A DNA stretch of 16,643 bases. Source: Sergeia podlipaevii (lineage: Eukaryota > Euglenozoa > Kinetoplastea > Trypanosomatida > Trypanosomatidae). The stretch spans positions 1 to 16,643 of the forward strand of contig JASANZ010001805.1 of the NCBI GenBank assembly GCA_030849805.1, read 5' to 3'. Positions 8,235 to 16,256 of the stretch are shown one piece after another. Every line of letters starts with the position of its first letter. Within the stretch, counting starts at the first letter, position 1. The notes beneath the pieces were generated by a model, which was given only the letters and a program-made list of their open reading frames with translations, was not told the origin of the DNA and made no database searches. A program made the translations under genes and the position numbers.

Positions 8235-8663
8235 ATGATGGGGATGATTGGCGAGTTGTCAAGAGCCTTGAGTCTTGTGATCAGCTCTGCTAGTACCACG
8301 CTTTTAGTGTTCACTCTTATCTTGTCTTTTGCCGCCATATGTACTCACGCCATCTTGAGTGTGTTCCCCCAGGTTGAAGTCATGAAAGGAACAAATATTC
8401 TCTTCCACCTCGTTAGTTTGCTAGGATCACAGAGTACTGTAGAGAACTTTAATCTCACCACTATCATACTCAACTGTGTGCTGATCCTTCTTGTAGTCAT
8501 TGTAGCAGTGGTGGATTACATACTCGGCAATGTCAAGGAGAGTCTTAGACAGAGAGCAAAACTGCCATCGTTTGAAGTGATTAGTCACTACAACCACAAC
8601 TCTTACGATATTGGCATTGCGCGCTCGAACGCGGCTTCCAAGACGCAGAAAGTGATGATGTAG
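8235..8663 (+). CDS. Small hypothetical membrane protein with two TM helices (142 aa)
   Basis: The family is not recognised. The start is an ATG-ATG pair followed by GGG-ATG (M1, M2, M4), and the leader lacks ATG. A first hydrophobic segment spans about residues 12-44 (L-L-V-F-T-L-I-L-S-F-A-A-I). A weaker amphipathic stretch lies at 53-64. A second strong helix at about 74-98 (I-I-L-N-C-V-L-I-L-L-V-V-I-V-A-V-V) is followed by a mostly polar C-terminal tail of about 44 residues (Q-R-A-K, H-Y-N-H-N-S-Y), ending K-V-M-M. N73 is in an N-L-T sequon but lies at the membrane edge, so glycosylation is doubtful. It has ordinary codon use and real amino-acid diversity, unlike the low-complexity frames of the spacers. 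The hairpin-like two-helix form suits a small accessory subunit of an ER or organelle membrane complex, but no partner can be named. Confidence 0.82.
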   Translation: MMGMIGELSRALSLVISSASTTLLVFTLILSFAAICTHAILSVFPQVEVMKGTNILFHLVSLLGSQSTVENFNLTTIILNCVLILLVVIVAVVDYILGNVKESLRQRAKLPSFEVISHYNHNSYDIGIARSNAASKTQKVMM

Positions 8664-9039
8664 GGACATGCGTTTTTTTTTATTTTCTTTTTGCCAGCAT
8701 GGTGTTTGCTTTAACGCACTTGTCGCAAAAAAGGAAGAAGAAGAAATAAACGAACCACTTAAATATACTTGTGATAACTGTTTGCCCTTACATGCTATCT
8801 CAGTGGTTTGTTACTCTTACAGAAAATTCTTGACTTCTGGCGCATGCATAAAAGCAATGTATATACCATTCATAGTCGCACATACGGAGAAAAACTAGTT
8901 TCATTCTTCCTTTCCTGCCTCCCCTTTCCTTTTTTTTTTCAGTACTTGGCAATAAAACCCAAATAGAAGAATCACAGTTTTTTTTTCCTTTCATTTAGGC
9001 GGCAATTTAATTATATATAATCCTTTTCACATTGTTTTT
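8664..9039 (+). other. Spacer: 3' UTR of the 8235 gene and leader of the 9040 gene
   Basis: 376 bp, AT-rich, with a TGTATATA octamer at 8858-8865 and two pyrimidine runs near 8902-8940 and 8977-8995. The 76-codon frame at 8668 begins directly after the previous stop and shows no domain, so it is treated as 3' UTR. Confidence 0.6.
8977..8998 (+). promoter_or_regulatory. Trans-splice acceptor for the 9040 gene (AG at 8997-8998)
   Basis: A run of T and C from 8978 ends in CATTTAG with the AG at 8997-8998. The 41-nt leader to ATG 9040 has no ATG. This supports the presequence-encoding start. Confidence 0.75.
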
Positions 9040-10704
9040 ATGCGTTACTCACTCATCAGCCGGAGCTACGTAACCACTGTTTCCACGCTCCTTTCTAGTA
9101 CGCCCATACTGCGAAAACGTTTTGTGCCGCCGTGGGAGCGGGACGGCAAGACCGCTGACGAGTTCTTTGCTGGTATTATGCAGAGCAGCAACCCACTACT
9201 ACGGCAGCGGAGGGAAAGGAAACGGGAGACTGAAGCGCAAGCTGAAGCGCTCGCCGAGGATTCTTCTTCTCCCGAGGACCTTCGCCGTCTAGATGAAATG
9301 CAACAGCACAATGAGCAGGTGCTGCAGCAACAGCGCGAGTTTCTTCCGTATGGCGCAAAGCCAAAGCGCCTCTTTGCAGAGTCCGATATGGCGGCGTGGG
9401 GAGAATACCAGAGCTCCCTGCATGCTTGCTCGCCACCTCGCGCAAGCGGAAGCGACGCGCCTTCAGCAGACGGCGCTTACTCGGAGCAAACAAAGGCACT
9501 TCTCACAGATGACATGAACAGCAAAATCCCCTATCGATACACCAGCTACGTGCCTCCAAGCCCTGCTGCCACCGCTGGAGGGTCGCCGGTTCTCAACTGG
9601 CCCCTTCACGGCACCGCAGGCATTGTGATGGACATTGATGGTGTTGTGAGTCGCAGCGGGAAACTCATCCCTGGTGCAGACGAGGCAGTGCGTGTTCTTC
9701 AAGAGCTGAAGATACCCTTTGTGTTGATGACCAACGGCGCACCCACCTCGGAGGCTGTCAAGGCGGGCGAATTGAGTTGCCTACTTGGGTGCGCAATTAG
9801 ACAGGAGCAGGTGTTACTTGCGCACTCGCCGATGCGCCTCATGGCGGAAGAGTACCGCACGAAGCGCGTGCTGATTGTGGGCCACCCCGACTGCGCGGCA
9901 GTAGCGCGTGAATACGGCTTCAATGGTGCCATGTCCATCTTGGAGTACCAAGCACAACATCCTGAGATGGTGCCGTACAAGAAGTGGGGTGCACTGAAGC
10001 ACGCAGAGCCCAATACTGTGCCCTTCCCAGAAATTGCCGCCATCTTCCAGTTTGACGATCCTGATGATGTTTTCAGTGACGCTCAGACCATCTTGGATGT
10101 CCTCACTGCCCCACACGGGCAGCCCGGTCGGTACGTAACTAGCACCCAGTCCATTCCCTACTTCGTTTCATCAGACGACCTCCTCTGGGCAACGGAGTCA
10201 CCACTCCCGCGCTTGGGTGGCGGTGCTTTCCGAGAAATGCTCTCTTCTGTTGTGGAGAGCGTCACCGGAGGCGGCCTGGAGATCATTATGTACGGCAAGC
10301 CACGTCGCATTGCTTATGCCTTTGCTGAGCAGCGGCTGCGCTCTATCAGCGCGTCACTCGGCTGGGACCCAGCAGCCATGAGCGCCATCTTTATGGTTGG
10401 GGACAACATAGACACGGATATCGCAGGCGCAAATGCAGCTGGTGGACTTTGGACGAGTGTGCACGTCCTCTCCGGTATTGGCAGGGCTCCTGCAGCGCGC
10501 CGGACGCTCGCTGACGGTGATATGGAGCATGAGTGGCTTGAGACGTGTGTGTCGCGTGTGCCGCACTACGTCGCTCCTACCATGGACCACTTTGTGCGCG
10601 AGTTGCTTGCGTTTCCACAAGCGGCGATGCTCCACAACAAAGCACCGTACTTTGGAAAGCCTAATCCAGTCGATCTCAAGGAGATGTACAACTTCGTAAA
10701 GTGA
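9040..10704 (+). CDS. HAD-superfamily class IIA hydrolase, HDHD5/CECR5-like, probably mitochondrial (554 aa)
   Basis: All four HAD motifs are present. Motif I is MDIDGVV with nucleophile D198 and acid/base D200. Motif II is LMTNGA with T231. Motif III is the class IIA signature YGKP with K420. Motif IV is VGDNIDTDIAGANAAG with Mg2+-binding D455 and D460. The roughly 185 residues between motifs II and III are the C2-type cap that sets substrate choice. The order and spacing match the CECR5/HDHD5 branch (yeast YKR070W type), whose members are mitochondrial with undefined substrates; phosphatase activity is expected from the family. The N-terminus (MRYSLISRSYVTTVSTLLSS) has no acidic residue until the PPWERD segment and looks like a presequence. 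Residues about 30-190 are an extra charged region with Arg/Glu/Gln-rich helices (RRERKRETEAQAEALAE) and a Pro/Ser linker, longer than the family core requires. Family assignment is firm; substrate and localisation are inferred. Confidence 0.93.
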   Translation: MRYSLISRSYVTTVSTLLSSTPILRKRFVPPWERDGKTADEFFAGIMQSSNPLLRQRRERKRETEAQAEALAEDSSSPEDLRRLDEMQQHNEQVLQQQREFLPYGAKPKRLFAESDMAAWGEYQSSLHACSPPRASGSDAPSADGAYSEQTKALLTDDMNSKIPYRYTSYVPPSPAATAGGSPVLNWPLHGTAGIVMDIDGVVSRSGKLIPGADEAVRVLQELKIPFVLMTNGAPTSEAVKAGELSCLLGCAIRQEQVLLAHSPMRLMAEEYRTKRVLIVGHPDCAAVAREYGFNGAMSILEYQAQHPEMVPYKKWGALKHAEPNTVPFPEIAAIFQFDDPDDVFSDAQTILDVLTAPHGQPGRYVTSTQSIPYFVSSDDLLWATESPLPRLGGGAFREMLSSVVESVTGGGLEIIMYGKPRRIAYAFAEQRLRSISASLGWDPAAMSAIFMVGDNIDTDIAGANAAGGLWTSVHVLSGIGRAPAARRTLADGDMEHEWLETCVSRVPHYVAPTMDHFVRELLAFPQAAMLHNKAPYFGKPNPVDLKEMYNFVK

Positions 10705-11250
10705 GTTGTGTGGCAACTTCACACTTAAAAACATTTTAAAAAAAAATGCTGAGCTTGTTGGAAGAAAAACACATTGCATGAACTCGAGGGATACAAAAGC
10801 ATATGTAAATGCAGCCATGTATCGCTGTACTACAAAGGGAAGATAATAGCTATATCTTTGATTGTTGCTTGCAAGCCTCCTCCCTCTTTCTATCCTTCTC
10901 TTCCTCTCTCTATCTCTCTCTCTTAAAAAAAAAAAAATCTTGTTGATATATAAATAAAGCTGTCCTGAGTACCTACACTGCTCATATTATCCTAGTATAC
11001 CAACTTTACCTACATATATATAATCATTGTGTATAACGCAAGGTCTTCTCACAAACGCGCACACATATAGATACAAGCGCAATTACGCGCGTGCGCGCGA
11101 GTGGTGGAAGTGCATGCGGGTAAACGGAATTTCTTATACAATTTTGGACGTTCATCAGGTGCGCACGTTTACCACACGAGCGCACACGAGTTTGTTGTAT
11201 ATATCCTTGTAAGTATATTTGAGTTTTGTATACACAACAACTTCTCAAGC

Positions 11251-11283
11251 ATTTTTGTTTGTTTGTTTTTCGTTTGCAAGCAG
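11251..11283 (+). promoter_or_regulatory. Trans-splice acceptor for the 11420 gene (AG at 11279-11280 or 11282-11283)
   Basis: A T-rich tract (11251-11275) leads to GCAAGCAG, giving two closely spaced AG choices. The leader would be about 137-140 nt and contains one upstream ATG at 11346. The only AG close to the start (11416-11417) would leave a 2-nt leader and is unlikely to be the main site. Confidence 0.6.
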
Positions 11284-11345
11284 TATATATTTTTTTCTTG
11301 TGCGAGTCGTACGATTTCTGAGTTGTGTTAGCTGCTCTACATTAT

Positions 11346-11402
11346 ATGTATTTTCCCAAATCTTTATCTCTACTTCCTCTCTGTGTCAAATCAACGTACT
11401 GA
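11346..11402 (+). other. Upstream ORF (18 codons) in the leader of the 11420 gene
   Basis: ATG at 11346 opens an 18-codon frame ending in TGA 11400-11402, 17 nt before the main ATG at 11420 and in another frame. If the acceptor at 11280/11283 is used, this uORF sits in the mature leader and could lower translation of the large protein. It is the only uATG in that leader. Seen in sequence; effect inferred. Confidence 0.5.
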
Positions 11403-11419
11403 CATTTGTGCTCAAAGTT

Positions 11420-14320
11420 ATGGGAGCAATGGAGAGCAGGCGAGGCTCGGAAAGAGAGACTCCTACAGTAAATGACAATCATGAGCAGCGGCACCATCAT
11501 CACAATCCTCATCATCATCACCGCTGTTTTACCACTGACAATGCCACTCAGCAAACCACCCAAGCTCTTCCTCTTCAGCGAAGGGAAAGTGCAAACCCTC
11601 TGACTTCCCCAAACCAGCAGACTCGGCAACACTCAAGTCGACCAACGCGCCACGACCAGCGCATCATCCTCAGCGATAGCGAATTCACTTCTCCTGCGTT
11701 GCTTAGGGAAAATGAGTCTAGGCGCATTACCATTCCACATCCACCTACTCCAGCCTACAGACGTAGTCAGGACAGCAGCAGTTCGGATAAAACAACACGC
11801 AGCGCGGCATCTAAGGGACTAAGTCAAACTACAAAACGCAAACCCTCTATCCCTGATAGTCTTTCTTTTTCAGAGTATAGACCGAAACGGACTTCCTCGT
11901 TGTCAAGAGGGAACTTGGGCCCTGTATTACTGAACGCCAGCTCTGCCTCTCACCCGCAAAGCAGTCTAGATCTGTGCTCTAACACTCATAACAATCGAAG
12001 TGGCATCAAGAACACTGGCAGCGCTGCGCTTCCGAGCGCGCCAGAGGCACATCTGACACAAGGGTTTGCGAGCATGCTTAGGGACACAGTGAGTGTGCCA
12101 GGTTTCCACAATGTTACGCCGCGATCCGGCGATGTAGCGAGCGGCAGTATGGGTGGTGGTTGCGGAGGTGCACAACAACGGTGGCAGCAACAGCAGGCGC
12201 ACAGCACGGGGGCAGGCCTCTTGTCGCCCCACATACAAGAATTGTCTTTTTCTGAAGCAGCTCAAAATATTTCTCGTTCATCCGATATCTTATCTAATCC
12301 CCTCGGACCCACATCTGTTTCACCACATCTAACCTCACCGTTGTCCATATCAAGCGTCCAGATCAAAACAGGCAGGGGCCACACAAAACCAGCCGGAACA
12401 AACAAGGCGGCGATTGCGTTGAACTCAAATCTTCTACAGCCGTCCGCCAGTTTGCGTGTCTTTCCTTCTTCGTGTGCTGGAGTCTCTTCGCCATGTTCGC
12501 CGTCGTCACGATCGCAAGCTGCTAGCGGTGCTCCTTCTCTAAGGAAGCCGCCGCGATCTCGAAAAGGGGAAGCAGCAGTGCCGCAGCTGCCTCGAGTCAT
12601 TTTTGGAGCCCTTACACCACCCGCACCTCTGCCATTTGAAGGCACCCCAGTGTCTCCTCCGATGATCGAACTGCCTCCTCACAGCCACGGTACTACGCTT
12701 AGCACCGCTTCCGAGAGGCAGGAGCCAGTGCCACCGCCAACTACGACTGCAGAAGCAGAAGCAGTCAACCCAGTCCAAACACCACCATTTATTGGCAACG
12801 CAACGATGAGTTCTCAGCGGTCTCAGCGTCGTGAGAACAGTGGCGGTGGCAGCAGGGTTGCTACTCAAAGCTTCACTGACACGATGTTTTCACCGCCAGT
12901 GGATGCATCTTTGCTGCCTGTCTTCTCTGCTATGAGCGCGTCAAACGGCGAAGACCCACGCAGCGAGAAGGTAGTGTATGCTTCGAAGCACAGGTTCAAG
13001 ACTCAATTTGCAGGTATAAAGGCTGACACAACGCGAAAGCTCAGGGATGAAGCTCATCTAGGAAAGTTGCCTATGGAAGCGCAGTCGCCGTCGATCAATA
13101 GCAACATTGCCTACAGGCAAGGCTCTGGGTTTTCTGATTTATGGCCCACTCAATCCATTGGAGATGTGGATGAAGACGAGGACGATGACGTCACCGAAAA
13201 GGACGATGTCATGCATCGTCACTTAGCGGCGCCCTTTGCCGCCCATGCAGCGGCGGCGGCGGCACTGGCCAAGGCTTCTGGGAATCTTCGGCTTCCTGCT
13301 CACACCACTGCTGTTGATTCCTCGCATGTCAAGCGGGGTGCTGTGCCAGATATCCCGCCAAAGACCTCTGAAGCAGAAGCAACCCCTAGTCATCAATCAA
13401 CTCCCACGCGGACATCCTTCACATCATTTTCCTCGACATCCAAAGGCAGTGGTCACCATCGTCGTCATCGCCATCGCCACAGCGGCAAGGCAGCAAAGAA
13501 CAAGTGCGACGCGGCGGCAACTATCAGCGGGGCCGAAGACGATAAAGAAGGAGGGAACAGCGATGTTGAAAGCAAGGCAGAAAAGAACCCCCGTCCGGCG
13601 CCGCTGGCGGCGGAGGAGGTGGCTCTTCTGTTAAAACGCCTCTCTCAGCACTGCGCACAGGCCGTACAGACGGCCGTCATACTCCGCGAGAACGCAACTC
13701 CCTTCTTTTTTGCGCAGCAGCGTGACACGATGCGGCTGTATGAGGTCCTTGGCCTTGAAAGCGATGTCTTTTATCATCCTCCTAATAAATTACAAAAGAG
13801 GCTCAAGCGATATCGCTTTCCTCCTCCGAAAATGCGAGCTCTTCGTGCATTACCTGAAGCAGACGCAGAAACCATTGAGTATATGATTGGCTCTGAGGAA
13901 ATGAAGCGCCGTGCGGAAATGCAAGCATCGCATGGAGGTGCGTTCACGTCTGTGATGGATGCAGGCGAGGGTTCAGGAACCGTTTATTCTAGCCTTGAGG
14001 AGGCGTTCTACGTGAACGATGAGATTGCTGCGCATCGTCGTCTGGTCGTGGCATGCGCAGATTGCTCCGACAGATCATCGCGCAATAGCAGCAGCAGCAG
14101 CACTACTAGTACTTGTAGCTCTGCTTGCAGTGAAGATGCGCGGAACGCTGCTGCGCAGCACAGCACGACGGAGCTGCGAGGAGATGCACCGGAGGGAGCT
14201 GAATTGCTGAACAGAACAGGTATGCTAGTGAGCACTACGGACTACTCTCTTGATGGGAAAAGGAGAAGGCAACTGTCGAGGCTTGCCAAGAAAGAAGCGA
14301 AGTCGCCTGCGAAGCGCTAA
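11420..14320 (+). CDS. Large, mostly disordered Ser/Pro/His-rich hypothetical protein (966 aa)
   Basis: The family is not recognised. The open frame runs upstream to a TTG at 11219, but that part is hydrophobic UTR translation containing a splice acceptor, so ATG 11420 is used (a second ATG follows three codons later). Most of the protein is low-complexity: a His cluster at about 22-37, Ser/Thr/Pro-rich sequence to about 580, an acidic run near 583-597 (DEDEDDD), an Ala run near 604-620, a His/Arg cluster near 678-690 (HHRRHRHRH), and a Ser run near 888-905. One compact stretch at about 727-835 looks folded: EEVALLLKRLSQHC, then TPFFFAQQRDTMRLYEVLG, then KLQKRLKRYRFPPPK and EADAETIEYMIG. The C-terminus is basic (KRRRQLSRLAKKEAKSPAKR). 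Many S/T-P and R-x-x-S sites suggest phosphorylation, and the basic ends could act in nuclear import or RNA binding. These are inferences. No membrane helix. Confidence 0.87.
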   Translation: MGAMESRRGSERETPTVNDNHEQRHHHHNPHHHHRCFTTDNATQQTTQALPLQRRESANPLTSPNQQTRQHSSRPTRHDQRIILSDSEFTSPALLRENESRRITIPHPPTPAYRRSQDSSSSDKTTRSAASKGLSQTTKRKPSIPDSLSFSEYRPKRTSSLSRGNLGPVLLNASSASHPQSSLDLCSNTHNNRSGIKNTGSAALPSAPEAHLTQGFASMLRDTVSVPGFHNVTPRSGDVASGSMGGGCGGAQQRWQQQQAHSTGAGLLSPHIQELSFSEAAQNISRSSDILSNPLGPTSVSPHLTSPLSISSVQIKTGRGHTKPAGTNKAAIALNSNLLQPSASLRVFPSSCAGVSSPCSPSSRSQAASGAPSLRKPPRSRKGEAAVPQLPRVIFGALTPPAPLPFEGTPVSPPMIELPPHSHGTTLSTASERQEPVPPPTTTAEAEAVNPVQTPPFIGNATMSSQRSQRRENSGGGSRVATQSFTDTMFSPPVDASLLPVFSAMSASNGEDPRSEKVVYASKHRFKTQFAGIKADTTRKLRDEAHLGKLPMEAQSPSINSNIAYRQGSGFSDLWPTQSIGDVDEDEDDDVTEKDDVMHRHLAAPFAAHAAAAAALAKASGNLRLPAHTTAVDSSHVKRGAVPDIPPKTSEAEATPSHQSTPTRTSFTSFSSTSKGSGHHRRHRHRHSGKAAKNKCDAAATISGAEDDKEGGNSDVESKAEKNPRPAPLAAEEVALLLKRLSQHCAQAVQTAVILRENATPFFFAQQRDTMRLYEVLGLESDVFYHPPNKLQKRLKRYRFPPPKMRALRALPEADAETIEYMIGSEEMKRRAEMQASHGGAFTSVMDAGEGSGTVYSSLEEAFYVNDEIAAHRRLVVACADCSDRSSRNSSSSSTTSTCSSACSEDARNAAAQHSTTELRGDAPEGAELLNRTGMLVSTTDYSLDGKRRRQLSRLAKKEAKSPAKR

Positions 14321-14494
14321 GACATGGAGGCTGGCGGTTTCGAATGCTTGAAGAAACTATAAGAGCCTTTTCACCCGCTGTGCTAAAGCCGGATGTTTCA
14401 CATACAGCGCTTGTGAACATTTTTTTAAAGAGCACCGCAGAGTACGTGCTATATGTTGTGCTTTCCATATATAGTGTGCGTATGTGTGTTGGCT

Positions 14495-14502
14495 TGTATA
14501 TA
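14495..14502 (+). promoter_or_regulatory. TGTATATA, PUF-type 3' UTR motif
   Basis: The octamer fits UGUANAUA, the Pumilio-family RNA-binding consensus, and lies about 175 nt after the stop of the 11420 gene. It could occur by chance in AT-rich sequence. Matching octamers also occur at 173, 4001, 8858 and 11196. Confidence 0.25.
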
Positions 14503-14905
14503 TATTTTAGTGGACTTGCTTATTGGGCAAAGTAAATGTTTTTTTTTTTTTGTGGCGCATGCTGTGATCACCTATGCACTTGTTATCCACCTGGTCTTTT
14601 ATTGCCCATAGGTTTTTTTTTTGTATGCTCTACATAAACACACACACAGTTCTATATTTTTATGTGCAATGCCTGCAAAACGAAGTTGCAAGTAATTGAA
14701 GAAGAAAACGATCACAGAACATGTCATGGTCACTTTTTTTTCTTCTTCTGTTTATTATTGTTTGTTGCTCCCCCCCCCCTCCTCCCCCTCCCATTCAAAA
14801 TATACATTGCAAACAATGATTGGTTAAGAAACATATTTGTATGATTACTGATTGTAAATTTTATTATTATTATTAATCTTGTTTTTCCTAAAAAAAAAAA
14901 AAAAG

Positions 14906-15013
14906 ATGTTTCAACAGGCATTTTTTGGGAGGTTGTTTGCTGAGCTGTTAGAGCAGTCTGCTGTGCTTGATGTGCAGCACCAAGGTGCCACGCTTGTGGC
15001 AGCAGTTCTATAA
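14906..15013 (+). CDS. Candidate small ORF (35 aa) in a GC-richer, foldable island
   Basis: An ATG directly after an A-run ending in AG (14890-14905) opens 35 codons ending in TAA 15011-15013. The translation is varied and helical in character: MFQQAFFGRLFAELLEQ, then SAVLDVQHQGATLVAAVL. There are no low-complexity runs, unlike other short frames in the spacers. The DNA is noticeably less T-rich than its surroundings. The same bases can form a 7-bp stem with a 7-nt loop (14959-14979) and a 6-bp stem with a GCTT tetraloop (14986-15001), so a structured RNA is an alternative reading. It could also be the remnant of a decayed gene. Low confidence as a real protein. Confidence 0.3.
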   Translation: MFQQAFFGRLFAELLEQSAVLDVQHQGATLVAAVL

Positions 15014-15923
15014 CTTATGCTATTCATTTTGCTGTTATAATTGTTATTATTAGTGTTGCTGTTTGGTTTTTATTGTGTTTTTGCCACTTTTTTTTTGTCA
15101 GTGCCTCAATTAAACAGAAAATGAAGAATCGCGCTCTGTTACCTTGGTGTTGTGTGTGTGTGTGTTTCAATTGTTCACTCTTTCTTAATCTTTTTCTTTC
15201 TTTTTTCTTTGTTAGACCCTACCAATAGCTTTATTTTTGTTTTACAATAGCTGCGCATTTTTTTTTTGTGTAGTTTCTTTTAAAGCTTCTTTTTTCAGGT
15301 TGTTATTGATATTATCATTTTGCTTTTGGTTCTGCATTTTTTCTAATTAGATTTTGTCATTATTTGACATGCAGAACGTGATGGGTGGATTGAAAAAGAC
15401 GGAAAGTAATCAGAGATTTGTGTTTTTTTTTTCATTATTATCATCTTTTGCCGTTGCTTGATGCTACTTAGTTTTTATATGTTTTCCTTTGGATGCCTTT
15501 GTAGATGTGTCTACAGTAAAGCCATTTGCGTGTATGAATAAATTGATACCATTTTCCCGATGTCCGTATAAATGAACGGGTTTTTTTTTCTTCTCTTCTT
15601 CTACTTCCCCTCAACCTTCTACAATTTCAAAGCGTGCTAAAACCAAAGCTATTTGTTTTTCCTGCTTCAGTTAGACACTTGCCAGAGCACAGTGCATATG
15701 TTAGTTTTGTGCGTGTGTGAGCATTTTGTTTCTCACTGCTTGGTGTACACATGGGTACGTTGAATACTTTTGTTGCTGTTTGTACGCAACCAATCTATTG
15801 TGTTCGCTTCTCGCACTGCTGAAAGGAAGGTAAGATTGCTTTAGCGGGTGAAGGTACAATGAGTTAAAAAGGAACAAACGACATGAGCGCATCAAAAATT
15901 GTTTAGCACAATACAAAGTGCAT

Positions 15924-15950
15924 TTGTGTGTGTGTGTGTGTGTGTGTGTG
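15924..15950. repeat. (GT)n dinucleotide microsatellite
   Basis: An uninterrupted GT/TG run of about 12-13 units is read directly, ending in TTTATTTG. It lies in the gene-poor right part and produces long His-Thr or Val-Cys translations in spurious frames on both strands. Confidence 0.9.
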
Positions 15951-16211
15951 TTTATTTGTGTGCTTGCTGTCTTAAAATGTATCAGCACTTTTTGTTTCTG
16001 GATGAGGCATTTAGAGATTGCAAAATACACATATATTTTGTAAACAGGAAAGAAAACTTTTTTGCGGTCATTTTTATCTTGATTTCTTCTTTTTCTTCAA
16101 TGAGAAAAAAAATACAATCAAAGTGAAACCCCTTTTTGAGTATGCGTAGAGGTAGTTTAAAAAGGTCGCGGTAGCTTACATACATTTCACGTTTATTATT
16201 ATTATATTACT

Positions 16212-16256
16212 ATATTTCCTCTTTCTCTCCTCTTTATTGTTATTTTTTTGTGTGCA
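16212..16256 (+). promoter_or_regulatory. Candidate trans-splice acceptor for a gene beyond the right edge (AG at 16255-16256)
   Basis: A strong pyrimidine tract (about 16214-16249) leads to GTGTGCAG with the AG at 16255-16256. A second, also good, tract-AG pair lies at 16384-16399. No acceptable ORF follows within the window, so the served gene is probably outside it or the leader is long. Confidence 0.45.

Larger units (their letters stand above)
10705..11419 (+). other. Spacer: 3' UTR of the 9040 gene and leader of the 11420 gene
   Basis: 715 bp without a supportable gene. It holds a TC/CT-rich tract (about 10876-10924) ending in a 13-nt A run at 10925-10937, then AT-rich sequence, an alternating purine-pyrimidine GCGCGTGCGCGCGAG stretch near 11086-11100, a TGTATATA octamer at 11196-11203, and the splice signals of the next gene. 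Short frames at 11027 and 11101 show no domains. Confidence 0.6.

Noticed and set aside
8668..8898. 76-codon + frame just after the 8235 gene
   Set aside because: It starts five bases after the stop inside AT-rich 3' UTR, with no acceptor or domain.
11219..11419. N-terminal extension of the 11420 gene, which looks like hydrophobic membrane segments
   Set aside because: It begins at TTG, has no ATG in frame before 11420, and includes the likely splice acceptor. The hydrophobicity comes from T-rich UTR.
14941..15008. tRNA-like appearance (TTAGAGCAG box-A-like string and a 7-nt loop in a stem)
   Set aside because: There is no T-loop (GGTTCRANYCC), no acceptor stem pairing, and the base after the would-be anticodon is not a purine.
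15701..16030. 109-codon minus-strand open frame
   Set aside because: It includes the translated (GT)n repeat as a His-Thr run, shows no domain, and opposes the direction of all genes here.
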